The notes beneath the pieces are model-generated. The model ran no database searches, was not told the origin of the DNA, and worked only from the letters and a program-made list of their open reading frames with translations. Below are positions 19,501-30,516 of a stretch of 64,000 bases of DNA, piece by piece. The position numbers and the translations under genes are program-made. Location: positions 4,415,501-4,479,500 of the forward strand of contig OZ014425.1 in NCBI GenBank assembly GCA_963965975.1, given 5' to 3'. The stretch comes from Xestospongia bergquistia (taxonomy: Eukaryota > Porifera > Demospongiae > Haplosclerida > Petrosiidae). How positions within the stretch are numbered: the first letter of the stretch is position 1; every line of letters begins with the position of its first letter.

Positions 19501-21890
19501 CAACATCAGTTCTATAAACAAATTTTAAAAATACATTATCAATAAAATCTTAATTCTAGATATTACATGATGTAAACTGACCTTCATGTTGTAATAACGT
19601 CCTTTCTTAAAGTTTTGATCAACAATACGTACTCTAATACTGGGAACTATCCAATAATCAATCTTGTGAATACTTTTAGAGTCTTGCTTAGACTTTTTGG
19701 ACATAGCCTCTTTGTCTCTCCTGTGACTATAGTGATCAGTAGTAGAATGACGACATGACATATCTTTAGTATCATCAAGTTTGGCTTGGTTAATTGTCTT
19801 AGCAGATATTTTATGTCTGTCATCTTTGTTTGATGACTTGACACGTTTTTCTGGTTTATCTATCTCACGTCCTTCTGATCTTCTCTTTCTGTGGTGATCG
19901 CTATTATGTGAGGAGGGAGGAGGAGAGTGCGCTTGTAATGAAGGTGAACTAGAGAGAGACATTATACAATTAACACTGAAAACATTACCAATATACAGAT
20001 GAAATATACCTTGATTTTTTTGAAAGTATTAAACCATAACCTTTTTTAGTCGTTATTTGATGCTGTCCTATGAAAACAAGTAATAAAATATTACAGTCTA
20101 GTAGTATAATTTGTCTGTTATACCTGGAGTAATTCTACCATGTCTCTTGTAATCTTCTTCAGATACTAGTTCAAGATGGTACTGACTAAATGTCATGTTC
20201 TATAGTAAAAAGGAATGATTTAGTAAACATTTTATAAACACACACAGTACATTACACAAGTAGTTATATATTACATTGTCCATACTTAATTCTATAGAAT
20301 AGAATAACCCATTCCATTCACATAATATTATTACAATTAACTACACTCACTATATATAATACCCTATTCATTAACAAGTTATAATATTGTTTTAATGAGG
20401 CTCAAATCTTTAATGAATGCACTCCATTATAATATTAAATTGAAAACTTGCGACTTTAAAAAAATCAAGCTTCAATTAACTTTATAACTGTGATAAATAA
20501 TAACAGGTCATAATAAATAACACTTAATATCATCTATAAGGACCACAGCTGTTCTATCAGTAACAATGAATTCCCAAACAGAGAATGCTCATGTTACATT
20601 AAAAATAGCAGTATTTAACAATAAAGGAACAGCAGAAGACACACACTCTAACTATTGTCTCAACAATGTTATCTCTTAGCCATGAATATAAGATATACAC
20701 CCATTGCTTGAAACTATATTTCATACTTCGCAATACAACAATATACAAGCATGATATAACTGATGTTAGGGCCTATATTACTACATAACCTCATAAACTG
20801 AGTATATCAGACAGTACATATGTACATAGTTTTGTATTTATGCAACTGTTTATGCATAGTTCAATATTGAGTGAACAATGGACTATGAGAAGTGATACCA
20901 CTTATCACCTTCCTCCTGTTACCTAATCAATAACACCCATCAATAGTAAGGGACGTTCTGTGACTCGGGAGACACTGGAAAAGGAGGCGAGCCCACACAA
21001 TCTCAAATGTAGAGAAAAGATTGATATGGGATAGAATGTCATCCCCAATATCAAGATAGTAACTTATAGAGATAGCAGTCTTAATACCATGTAAAGCATT
21101 GTCAAGTTACTCTTTAGTTTGTATATAACAAAAATTGGAGCTACCTCTTTGAAGATAAGGTCATCAAAGATAAACAACAGCTCTGGGCAGTTAAATCCCC
21201 AACCTTCTTTAATATCCTATACCAAGCCCTCTTTCTCACCTGTCAAAGCTCAACAAATTAAGACATTCAAACATTATGGGCTACAAAAACAAATTCATGG
21301 TGAATGGAATGCTTTTGATTCCTTAGGAAGTCTAGCCAAAACCCCAAGGCCCTACCCCAGTATAGATTAAGAGTATGAAACAATATATATAGAACATATA
21401 ACCAGTACTACTTGTGTTTATACTTGAAGGAAGGGTTTCCCACAGCTTAAGCAAACCTTGTGCAATTAAAGTCACACACTATTTACAACTCCAATGCTAT
21501 GTACCAAATATCTCACATGTAAGGGAGGAGTTAATGTATAAGAGAAGGATGGCACTAGCCACAGGGAAAGTGTATTTAGTGGGTGCCAAAAGGGTGGCCT
21601 TTCAGATGAATGAATATGACTTTTGAAATTTGAGAGTATCACTTGAAATAAGAAGATTTAAGTAGTCATAATATACAGTACAATTGGGTCAAGGTTGAAG
21701 GACATTCACACAACTTAGATCTATTCCTTCAATATATAATACTAATGATGTCATTAGTATTAAATTTACATTCTATAGTAAACATGTTGATTTGAATTTA
21801 CCTCATCATTGATAGCTAATTTTAATACCACACGAGCACTGTCTTCATCTACTGCTATGATCTAAGAGTGTATGTGTGTGTGTGCGTGTG

Positions 21891-21932
<42 letters not shown>

Positions 21933-24707
21933 ATGCTGTAATTTATTTGTAAAATACCTTTCCATACAGATTGTTATGAGGTCCTTCACAAACTTGAGCA
22001 AAATTACCAGGATAAAATCCTACATGACATGTACATACAAATTATTATTCATGAATAATCACCATAGTTACATACATTAATTAACTAGTAAATATTTACC
22101 TTCGGGTCTCTGCTCTGGGATCTCCTCTCCAATTTTTTTAACATGCTTAACTCTGCCATCTTTATCCTTATATGGCATGGGTCTCTAAATGGATATATAC
22201 ATATGAGTAATGAATAAAAAATGGATGAATAATCGATAAATGGTCGACTAGACAGATTAATAGATATATGAATGGCTACAAGAATGTATGGACAGACAAG
22301 AATAGACAATAGCACATTATGAACGAAAACACAAGATACAATAAAATGGACCAAACTAAAATAAAGAATTAAACAAATGTCTATTATCATAACAATTTAG
22401 TGTTGTTTTTTATTCAACAATTGGTAAATGACCTGAAATACTGTCATATGATAACCTTATGTCTATTAACAATGAAATAATATAACCATTAATCTAGTTC
22501 TATTAATAATGATATTGTGCAATAGTTTATTTAACAAGATATGTTTGTCATATGAACACAAGAGACACTACTTTGTCCCAACCTGGATCTGTTCATCAAT
22601 TTACAGAAACTACCTTTTGTTCCACCTCTCCTGGCTTCCTTATCTTTTTGCTTTTCTTGGGATCAGGGGGACGTGGAGTTGCTCCTAAACCCAGACCACC
22701 TGGATGTGGAATGTACTCAATTGGCTCCAATAGACTAGAGAGAGGAGGAGATATATACACAAGGGTCTCATACAAAGTTGAGACAATATTATGTATGCTA
22801 TTCTAAGAACTGATTTGAACCCTGGACTTTTTAAAAAATCTTTTACATGAGATATTAAAAGGAAGGTTCTAGACTACATGTATCATAGTCTTGGTTCTAA
22901 ACTACATGTATCATAGTCTTGGTTCTAGACTACATGTATCATAGTCTTGGTTCTAAACTACATGTATCATAGCCTTGGTTCTAAACTACATGTATCATAG
23001 TCTTGGTTCTAAACTACATGTATCATAGTCTTGGTTCTAAACTACATGTATCATAGTCTTGGTTCTAAACTACATGTATCATAGCCTTGGTTCTAAACTA
23101 CATGTATCATAGTCTTGGTTCTAAACTACATGTATCATAGTCTTGGTTCTAAACTACATGTATCATAGCCTTGGTTCTAAACTACATGTATCATAGTCTT
23201 GGTTCTAAACTACATGTATCATAGTCTTGGTTCTAAACTACATGTATCATAGTCTTGGTTCTAAACTACATGTATCATAGCCTTGGTTCTAAACTACATG
23301 TATCATAGTCTTGGTTCTAAACTACATGTATCATAGTCTTGGTTCTAAACTACATGTATCATAGTCTTGGTTCTAAACTACATGTATCATAGTCTTGGTT
23401 CTAAACTACATGTATCATAGTCTTGGTTCTAGACTACATGTATCATAGCCTTGGTTCTAGACTACATGTATCATAGCCCTAGGTCTTATAATAATGTACT
23501 AATCAATGTCTTATAAAGTATGCTAAGGAATTAACTCAATGTTTGCATTTAAATGTTCATGTATCACATGATCACAACTATAATGTAGATTACCCTTTTT
23601 TATTGAGACCAATAGCTTGTCCAGGTTTCCAACCCATTCCCTTTAACATGGCTGAACCAAACTGACTAATAGGCATATCATCATAGTCGTCAAGTGTGCT
23701 CTGGAGAGGGAGAGAGAGAGAGAGAGAGATCACTGAAGATGTAAAGTCTATATACTTAACACTAACTTCATCAGGTCTGAATGGTAAGTCATTAAGCTTG
23801 TCTTCCTCAATTTTAACAGGTGGTTTGTTCTGCATCAGTAGAGGGATAACTGGTCCTTTGTCTCCACCCTCTTCATTAACATGATCACTTTGAAACTTAC
23901 CAGCTGCAAGATCTAAAGGTAAGAGATGACAACAAAAAATTATTTAAATATGAACACATTTAGAACTTGTTCAAAATTTATACTTGTCACAGTGTGTAAG
24001 TTACTCTAATTGAAATGACCACACCCTCATTAATAATTAATTGAGACTAGTCCAGATTCTACAACTTTGTCGTTAAATTCACAAATATTCTTACTATATC
24101 TTTAAAACACAAACCACTTTGATAAAACAATTATGAGTAAATAAACAGGAAGTTACCCTAAGCTGTTTCCTGTTAATATTTTAATAAACTTATTGTCTCC
24201 TTCCTTCTCAAAGTATCCTGTTTACATGTACTACAAATGAACCACATCGTGTTTACCTTCCAAGATGGCTGCCGCAGCTTGACTATCCAAGTCTACACGA
24301 GTGTTGTCTTCCATGTTATCAGTAGTATGGTTGGTCTTGTTATTAGATGTAGTGGGTGTGCGCCATTTATTGGTTTTAATAAGTGGTATAATGTACTCTC
24401 TAGCAACTGGTTTGGGTACAACACTAATGAAAGACATCAATACATGTCATTATGAAAGGTGTGGTCAAACATGAAGGCCACACCCCTAATCATTTTAAAT
24501 AATTTGTATGGTTAGACAGTTTTGATTAACTTACCTTTGTAGTTCTTTGCCTTCTACTGATACTAAGTAATCTTTGTCATTTTTTTCACTTTCTTTCTCC
24601 TTCACTATCAGTGATGGATCTAATTTACTTCCTCCAGTTGGTTTACTTAGCTTGAAGGATATTCCTGAGCTTGTTAATGTCTCCTGAAGTTTGCCATCTT
24701 CAGACAT
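16586..24707 (-). CDS. GPKOW: G-patch and KOW motif spliceosomal protein GPKOW
   Basis: About 14 exons: 24707-24535, 24423-24257, about 23912-23766, about 23702-23594, about 22736-22613, about 22195-22101, about 22018-21957, about 21862-21803, about 20201-20128, about 20066-20010, about 19965-19582, 19436-19366, about 19309-19236, and about 16716-16586. GPKOW is a spliceosome component that binds the helicase DHX16 through its G-patch. Visible in family order: ISFKLSK; KDYLVSVEGKELQ; IIPLIKTNKWR; G-patch AMLKGMGWKPGQAIG; first KOW segment GFYPGNFAQVCEGPHNNLYG; Arg/Ser/Lys-rich linker; DYWIVPSIRVRIVDQNFKKG; second KOW NATVMIVGGKRKGQ; and the C-terminal exon ERNSKECQALVKL...YDHMCEFTGDID. I start at the Met of MSEDGKLQ; an in-frame Met 15 codons upstream is less like the family. 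The last intron (~2.5 kb) is unusually long for this region. Divergent from MYCBPAP. Confidence 0.93.
16717..19235. other. Long last intron of GPKOW
   Basis: About 2.5 kb intron between KGQ and the final exon. It contains a diverged tandem duplication (about 18,685-18,880 and 18,885-19,085). A less AT-rich stretch at 17,340-17,600 includes an AGTAGTTGTGACTACT hairpin. No ORF is convincing; the content looks like relics of repeats that I cannot name. Confidence 0.5.
18685..19085. repeat. Diverged tandem duplication, unit about 200 bp
   Basis: Two head-to-tail copies share AAAG.TCTTCT.ATAGATACT, GGAGCCA.ATTG, TGTCTCAGCAGGTTCAG, TTTTAATCAAAAC and CACCTACTGAACTGTG. Divergence is visible throughout. 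The repeat sits in the GPKOW last intron. Confidence 0.8.
20202..21802. other. GPKOW intron, 1.6 kb, no gene seen
   Basis: AT-rich with some less AT-rich patches (20,940-21,600). Short open frames on the plus strand (about 60-85 codons) have no conserved look and no splice context. It may hold an old transposon relic. Confidence 0.45.
21866..21931. repeat. (GT)n(GA)n microsatellite at a GPKOW acceptor
   Basis: On the coding strand this is (CT)n followed by CA-rich sequence and then CTTAG before the exon encoding IIAVDEDSARVVLKLAINDE, so the repeat is part of the acceptor tract. Confidence 0.85.
22865..23480. repeat. 28-bp minisatellite, 22 copies
   Basis: 616 bp equal exactly 22 units of 28 bp, each GGTTCTA(A/G)ACTACATG followed by TATCATAG(T/C)CTT. 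The core contains the palindrome TACATGTA. Only two positions vary: A/G in CTARAC (G in units 1, 3, 21 and 22) and T/C in TAGYCTT (C in units 4, 8, 11, 15 and 21; unit 22 is degraded). There are no spacers, so this is not a CRISPR array. It lies in a GPKOW intron. Confidence 0.97.
23700..23728. repeat. (GA)n tract forming a GPKOW splice acceptor
   Basis: Coding-strand (TC)n, then CCCTCTCCAG, directly before the exon that encodes STLDDYDDMPIS. Third example of a CT repeat used as an acceptor tract. Confidence 0.85.
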
Positions 24708-24827
24708 GTCTCTTAAGTACGTAACTCTCGTGGGTAAATAGATGAATGTCAAGAAAACGTTGCTGTTAACAAAGGGTTAAAATAACTTTTGTCGCTAATT
24801 TGTCACAAAGGGTTAAAATAAATAATT

Positions 24828-24841
24828 GTTGCTATGACAAC
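24828..24841. promoter_or_regulatory. RFX-type X-box upstream of MYCBPAP
   Basis: GTTGCTATGACAAC fits the X-box pattern RYYNYY-N(1-3)-RRNRAC at every defined position. It lies 43 bp upstream of the MYCBPAP start codon, in the 177-bp divergent promoter with GPKOW. RFX factors drive ciliary genes through such sites. Confidence 0.65.
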
Positions 24842-24884
24842 TGAATAACCATAAGTCCAGATTGGGATTTGTCCTGAATAAACA

Positions 24885-27800
24885 ATGGCTTTTCGTGGGG
24901 GGTTCAAACTCAAGTCCTCTTCTAGTAAGAAGACAAGTAGTCCCAATGGCAGTTATTCTAATACTCCTACTAACTCTCAGTCAAGTATGGCTGGTACTGC
25001 AGACAAAGCTGAACTCATCATTGATGAACCATTACAAGGAAAAGAAATTGAATCTCTGAAAATTAAAGAAGAAGAACTGAAAAAGGTAATCATTTTTGAA
25101 TAACTGAACTTATTGAGTTAATGTATTATCTCATATAGCTCCACCCACAAAGACCTCACAACCAAGAACCAACATTACAACCAGTATTTGTTAAACACAT
25201 TCCTTCTAGTCCTTCACAAAAACGACCCAGTACAAGAAGGTACACATGAACTTAACAATCTACTACAAAATATATTTACTATATAACTATCATTCATTTA
25301 TCTGTCCATTCATCCATTTTTATTATTCTATAATTAGTGTTGCTGTTCTACATCCATTTCCTCATGGAGCTAAGCCTTCGAAAACTAAAATACTTGGTAT
25401 TAAAAACTATTATACAGAGTAACATATTATGTATAATATGTCCATTTGTTCAGGATCAGTTAAAGGAGGCCCACGATGTGACGAAGATGATGTATTTGTT
25501 GATCACAGTATCTTAGGAACAATTGAAGAATATGCTAACTCTAGAGTAGAAGATAGACAAGTAAAAAGGAAAATGGATTCGTATTTGAATCATCTGTCCA
25601 TTTATCAACCCATCTATCCATTTACAAATCAATCTGTCCATTAGTCTTCTTTATATCTGTCCATCATAGCTCTCTGTAGTCAGTGGTTTATCACAGATAC
25701 CACCTATAGTATTACCTGAACTACCAAAGAAGCAACCAGAGAAACAACCACTGTTAGCCTTAGTAAGGTTGATGCAGTAATTGTATAGAAATCAATGTGT
25801 CACATTTGTAGCCTCGAGAAACTAATGCTTTAGCTAACTGGGACAAAAGAATGGAGGAGAGAAGAAATCTTCAGGAAAAAATAGCTAGTAAGAGTACTAT
25901 CTTAAGAGAGTTGTGAGTGTGTGTATAATTTTAGAGAGAATAAGAGGCTCTTCTGAAACACTGACAATGAATCATGGAGATTTTTACAGAAGAATACAAG
26001 AAGAAAGGTGTATATATATAATGACTCCTGCATTACTAATCTCTCTATACACTAGATCTGCCATTGATCAAGCCATTCCAGCTATAGACAAAGGAAAAGG
26101 ATGTAAGTTCAGACAGTACAGTTTTAAATATCAAATCATTCCTCCTACCTACATGCCTTCTCTATCACATAGTCTATGTTGGGAGTGAGTTCTGGAGGCC
26201 TCAAGTGACTATTGGCGATGATTTAACTGGCATTAGGTTATTACACAATAAATAGTATCTCTTGTTATTGATATTTATAGGACTACATTGACTAAAACAG
26301 AAAAAGGATATCCACCTGATGTAGAGTTTGTTAGTACACCACATACATTGAAAGACAAGAGTAAATCCAGTAAGTGGACCAAGTCAGAGTATCTACATCA
26401 ACGAAAGGGAGACCTGGCTCAAGTAATATCAGAACTGCAACACCATTATCCTCCTGTAAGCCTTAATTTTAATCCTATTTTACATTGTACTTCCTTTCTC
26501 TCTCCATCTCCTCTTCTCTCTTTCTTCTGAAGGATATATCTTCTCTTCATGTAATGGGTCACAACTCACATCCCTCTCAAATGTCTTTCCCACGTCCACT
26601 CTCTCTAGATTCACTCGGAGAGAGCTCTCTAAGTGGTGATGACACAGATGATGATGATAATAGCTTGAGACAGTAAGTTTAGATATTGTAAGTGAACCTT
26701 TTGTCATTGATGTGATCATTGACACTGTTCAGGAGTACTAGTATTCTTGGCAGTCATCCTGATGTTGTTGCTCCACCTATGATTGGTCCTGGTCTTCAAA
26801 TGAATAAGAAACTATTGAAATGGGAGGAAACATCAGGTACTTCTGAGGAAAATGAGAGAGGAGTTGAGATAAGAGTCTTATTTGAGGCTGATGTTCAAGA
26901 GTCATGTAAAAGTGAAATTTTATTGGAGAATTGTGGAACTGTTGCTATCAATTTCTCATGGAAAGTTAGTACAACTGTTATGGTTATAATCCAATGATAT
27001 TGTGTACTTTTTAGCGTATCAGAAAAGCCAATCCACTGGGAACTCAACTAGCAGGACAGTCTCAGCGATTCTATTTCGATACTAAAGGAGGTCAGTCTTG
27101 ACATAGCATGCAGTTGTATTGTCACTGTACATTAATTTTGTGTACATGTAGGTGTTATATTACCAGGCAAACAGATGTCTCTTCCATTTATATTCAAGTC
27201 ATCAACTATTGGTATATATAGTGAATGTTGGGGATTTGAGACTAGACCTGTCCTGTGTGGTGGTAAGCCTGTGCTTGTCACTTTGAGAGGTGTAGCATTT
27301 CAACAAGACTTACAACGAACTAAGCGAGATGAGATTGAGGCAAGCAAAATTGTTGGTGTGTGTTATTGATTTAAAACATTACAGCAAAAACTGACTAACA
27401 AGATTATTGAAGCTTCTGCTAGGAGAATGGTAGAGAAAATAGTCACCACTATTAAAACACCACCTCGTGTTCAATCTCCATTACCAACTACAACACCAGT
27501 ATGGACAACAATTTACGTAATAATACAATCACTTAATGTCCTTTAGGAAGAGACTGAATTTCTCTTAAAAAATCCTAAAGTCAGTTATAATAATACTGTA
27601 TATTAATGATAATGATGTTCTAACAAATTATATAGGTGTTTTATCAATATAATATAGTCCAACAACTCAAGGCAATGTACTTGCAAATCCTTGCTCCTTC
27701 TACGTCTGACCAGTCAGAGGCTGATCCTTCCTCAAAGCCAGGTGGAAAGAAACTTGAAGACAAAGGCAAGAAGGAGAAAAGTGGCAAAGAGAAAAAGGAT

Positions 27801-29007
27801 GCTGGTAAGAAGACAACTGATAGTAGCAAGGAAGAAGCAGGTATAAATGTATTGCTGAGCTCTGTCATTACATTACAATATCATATTATAGATGTTCCTC
27901 CACCAGACTTAAATATCCCACCTTGGGATCTCTCATTAGAGAGTCTAGAAAAGGTACACATTAAAACATTAAATGATGCAAGCACTGATCAGTTTGATTC
28001 TTAGCTTGTGTTGACAATTGAAGATGCTGATCAGAGAGAAGAGAAAATGATTTCATTGAATAATGCCATCTCTTTGTTAACTCTTCCACCTCAACCAATA
28101 CCAAATTCTACAAATTATATAAAAATGTGAGGACAAAAATATCTATTATTTACAACATAACTACACAATTGTTTTTCAGTTATTCTTTGTTATGTGAGGC
28201 AGTTGATCAGATTGTTACTACAGCTGATCACCTCCGTCAAGTAATGGGTCTGCCATCAAGAGATATAGGAGTTCAAGATGAAGGGTCAAATGCTGAATTA
28301 GAACAACCTCCCAGTCAGCCATGCTCACCAGGTATAATATACTGATGTCCTACTATTTCTATGTATACATCATTATTAGCTCATGGAGGAAAAAAAGAGC
28401 AGGTGAAAAAAGGTGGAAAAGCTAAAGAGAAAGAAAGGGTGATTTATTACCACAATTGTTATGATTTTGTTTAATATTTTATATCTTTAGCCTCCAAGCA
28501 AGAAAGGTACTACTAAGGTAGGCAAGAAGGCAAGTAGTAAGTTCTGTCTACATTTGAAACAAATGTCAATATTCTCTTAGTAAAATCAGTCAAACAACCA
28601 CAAGCATCAAAAGCACCCTCTCCTGAGGTGAGTAAAATAGAGATGCCATCTCAATATTATTATTTTGCTGTGAACTTGACATTGTGTAGCCTGAGCAAGG
28701 AAAGGAGAGTACAATACCCATGTCTAAACCTCCTGAAATTGACCCAACACTGAATGAAAAGTACAAACAAAATCTACATTCAATGGTAAGATAGGGAGTA
28801 CACAATAAGCTTAGAAAAAAAAGTAGTCCATCTTGTCAAATAAATTCAGTGTTAAAGAAATGAATGCATAATTTAAGGAAGACAGTTTATGAATTTTCAC
28901 ATTTCTAAGATAATGCTTTTTAGAACTATCCCATTATATTCTACTTGTAGGCTCGTCACATTCTGGTTTCTACTGTGGAGCAAATGGCAGCACTAATGAC
29001 AATATAA
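24885..29007 (+). CDS. MYCBPAP: MYCBP-associated protein homolog (ciliary/sperm)
   Basis: Gene of about 20 small exons, start MAFRGGFKLKSSSSKK at 24885, stop TAA at 29005-29007. The recognisable core is in the middle. A region of MSP/ASH (immunoglobulin-like) type includes VRVLFEAD-like IRVLFEADVQ, LENCGTVAINFSWK, RFYFDTKGGVILPGKQ, FIFKSSTIGIYSECWGFETR and VLVTLRGVAFQQD. It follows human MYCBPAP (RFYFNNREGVILPGE, FFFKSLTAGIFRESWEF), then NPKVFYQYNIVQQL like human NPRLHYQHQVVQNL. MYCBPAP is a testis-enriched protein placed in the ciliary central apparatus. The C-terminal third is Lys-rich (GKKLEDKGKKEK, GGKAKEKER, KKGTTKVGKK). N-terminal exons contain HPFPHGAKPSKTKILG. Convergent with SPMIP1 (190 bp between stops). 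Start chosen as the first Met after the X-box; it gives an uninterrupted frame into exon 2. Confidence 0.88.
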
Positions 29008-29197
29008 CTGGCATATCAAACAACTCATTGATATACAATAATATTATTTACCATAATAAACACAAACCACTCAAACCAATTCAGATATTTTTTTAAGATC
29101 AAAATTCATAGTGTATATTTGACAGCTAGGTGAATTAACTACACAAATGAATTATTAATAAAAATTTACACATCTCTAATGATTAATTGTTGTCTTC

Positions 29198-29734
29198 TCA
29201 ACCAAGGCTAATGCCACTATTTCTATAGAAAGTGTCACGAATGACACATGTACGACCATAAGGTGAAGCCTGTGGCTCCTTGACATAATCTTTAATCTTC
29301 CAACCATAGAGACATGATGACAAGACTGGAAATTCGTACTTATGTTCTGGTATTAGAGTCTTTCGTTTCTTCAAATAGGCATATCTTCCTTCACCATGTG
29401 CACTAATACCATTATAAAGAAGAGCCTTTGTACGGACAGTGGCTGGTCGCATGTCTTGCAAAAGAGTTCTCTTGTCTGATTTTCTGGAAGACATTCGAGT
29501 CATTGGTTTTTCTTCTTCATGTTCTTTCTTTTCTTCTTCAAGTTTACGTATTTGGGCTGATATATTTGATTGAAAAGCCTTTGCGGGATCTTTTTGGACT
29601 TTCTGCTTTTGTTCTGTTTGTTTTCCAGAAATGTCTTTAGCAAACTTTTTACTGTATCGGAGTTGCCATGCAAATCTCAATGCAGCCTCCTTCTGAATAC
29701 TTTCGACCCAAAAGTTCTGCTGCTGAGTATCCAT
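29198..29734 (-). CDS. SPMIP1: Sperm microtubule inner protein 1 homolog (ATP6V1FNB)
   Basis: Single-exon gene of 178 residues if started at MDTQQQNFW (29734); in-frame Mets 4 and 30 codons upstream exist, but the vertebrate protein has QNFW close to its start. Matches to human SPMIP1: QNFWVESIQKEAALRFAW (human QNFWKEEYLREKMLRCEW), ALLYNGISAHGEGRYAYL (human ALLYEGISHDFQGRYRYL), EHKYEFPVLSSCLYGWKI, and TFYRNSGI at the end. SPMIP1 is a microtubule inner protein of axonemal doublets. The middle is a Lys/Glu-rich probable coiled coil (IRKLEEEKKEHEEEK). Divergent from PIERCE1, another microtubule inner protein, with a perfect X-box between them. Confidence 0.85.
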   Translation of the reverse strand: MDTQQQNFWVESIQKEAALRFAWQLRYSKKFAKDISGKQTEQKQKVQKDPAKAFQSNISAQIRKLEEEKKEHEEEKPMTRMSSRKSDKRTLLQDMRPATVRTKALLYNGISAHGEGRYAYLKKRKTLIPEHKYEFPVLSSCLYGWKIKDYVKEPQASPYGRTCVIRDTFYRNSGISLG

Positions 29735-29859
29735 AGTGATAGGCATGATGATGATGAACGGATTAGTTGGTAGTCTCCTATTAGGTGGCAAATATGAGCT
29801 TAACACATACACTAACGTAATCACATGAAATGGTGGCGTACAACTTTCGCGGAAGATTT

Positions 29860-29873
29860 GTTACCATGGTAAC
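29860..29873. promoter_or_regulatory. Perfect palindromic X-box between SPMIP1 and PIERCE1
   Basis: GTTACCATGGTAAC is a perfect inverted repeat and a full match to the RFX X-box (RYYNYY-N2-RRNRAC). It lies 30 bp before the PIERCE1 start and 125 bp before the SPMIP1 start, so one site could serve both ciliary genes. Confidence 0.75.
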
Positions 29874-29903
29874 TCGTGTCTTTAGTTACGGATAAACAAC
29901 AAA

Positions 29904-30418
29904 ATGGAAAAGGACTCAGTTGAGTCTCCAATAGACTCTTCTATTGAACAAAAAGAAGATCAAAAACCACAAAGAACGTCAGACTTTTATAAAACTAAAA
30001 ACCTTCCAGAAAGATTTGATAGACCAGGTATGTATTTGTCAGAATCATAGAAATAGCACTGATTTTGCAACTATTGTTTTAGACTTGTTACAAGGATACA
30101 ACAATAAACCTCAACATCCAATGTACAGAACTAGTACTGCAGTATATGGGTAAGTATAATAGAACATGATAAGATCTATATCTACATATCTCGGAATAGC
30201 TCTCAATCACCATCAGTACATACTATGCCAACAGAATTTCATGGCAAGTGCCAAAAGTTTTCAAAGGTAATATATATGTTATACAGTAATGGAAGTATCT
30301 CTCCATGACTGGCTTTGCTTATAATGAGGTTACTCATTTTTATTTGTAGAATTTAGGTAAATTTGGCATGTACAGAAATCATTCCTTGAACACAGCACTA
30401 GATCGAAGCAGAGTTTAA
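29904..30418 (+). CDS. PIERCE1: Piercer of microtubule wall 1 homolog
   Basis: Four exons: 29904-30027, 30083-30149, 30200-30266 and 30350-30418. PIERCE1 is a microtubule inner protein that crosses the doublet wall and is needed for outer dynein arm docking. Matches to human PIERCE1: PQRTSDFYKTKNLPERFDRP (human RTRTSDHYRVSADLPGRFNN), GYNNKPQHPMYRTSTAVYGS (human GYRTKEPVSVYRTSNQAYGS), SVHTMPTEFH, KFSK, and GMYRNHSLNTALDRS (human GMFRNNTLNVYLEKS). The protein ends right after this block, so the human C-terminal extension is absent. Convergent with the saccharopine dehydrogenase gene (98 bp between stops). Confidence 0.9.
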
Positions 30419-30516
30419 AACATACTTTAATGTATCCTTTAAAAAATAGTATGTTATATATGAATAAAAATTAAAACTTCTATTGAGAGGGAGATAATGT
30501 TATAATCTATTATTAA

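Noticed and set aside
21119-21626. Two plus-strand open frames in a GPKOW intron
   Set aside because: No similarity I can name, no splice signals linking them, opposite strand to the host gene. Possibly transposon relics, but not supportable.
22865-23480. CRISPR-like array
   Set aside because: Units are directly adjacent with no spacers, in an animal intron. It is a minisatellite.
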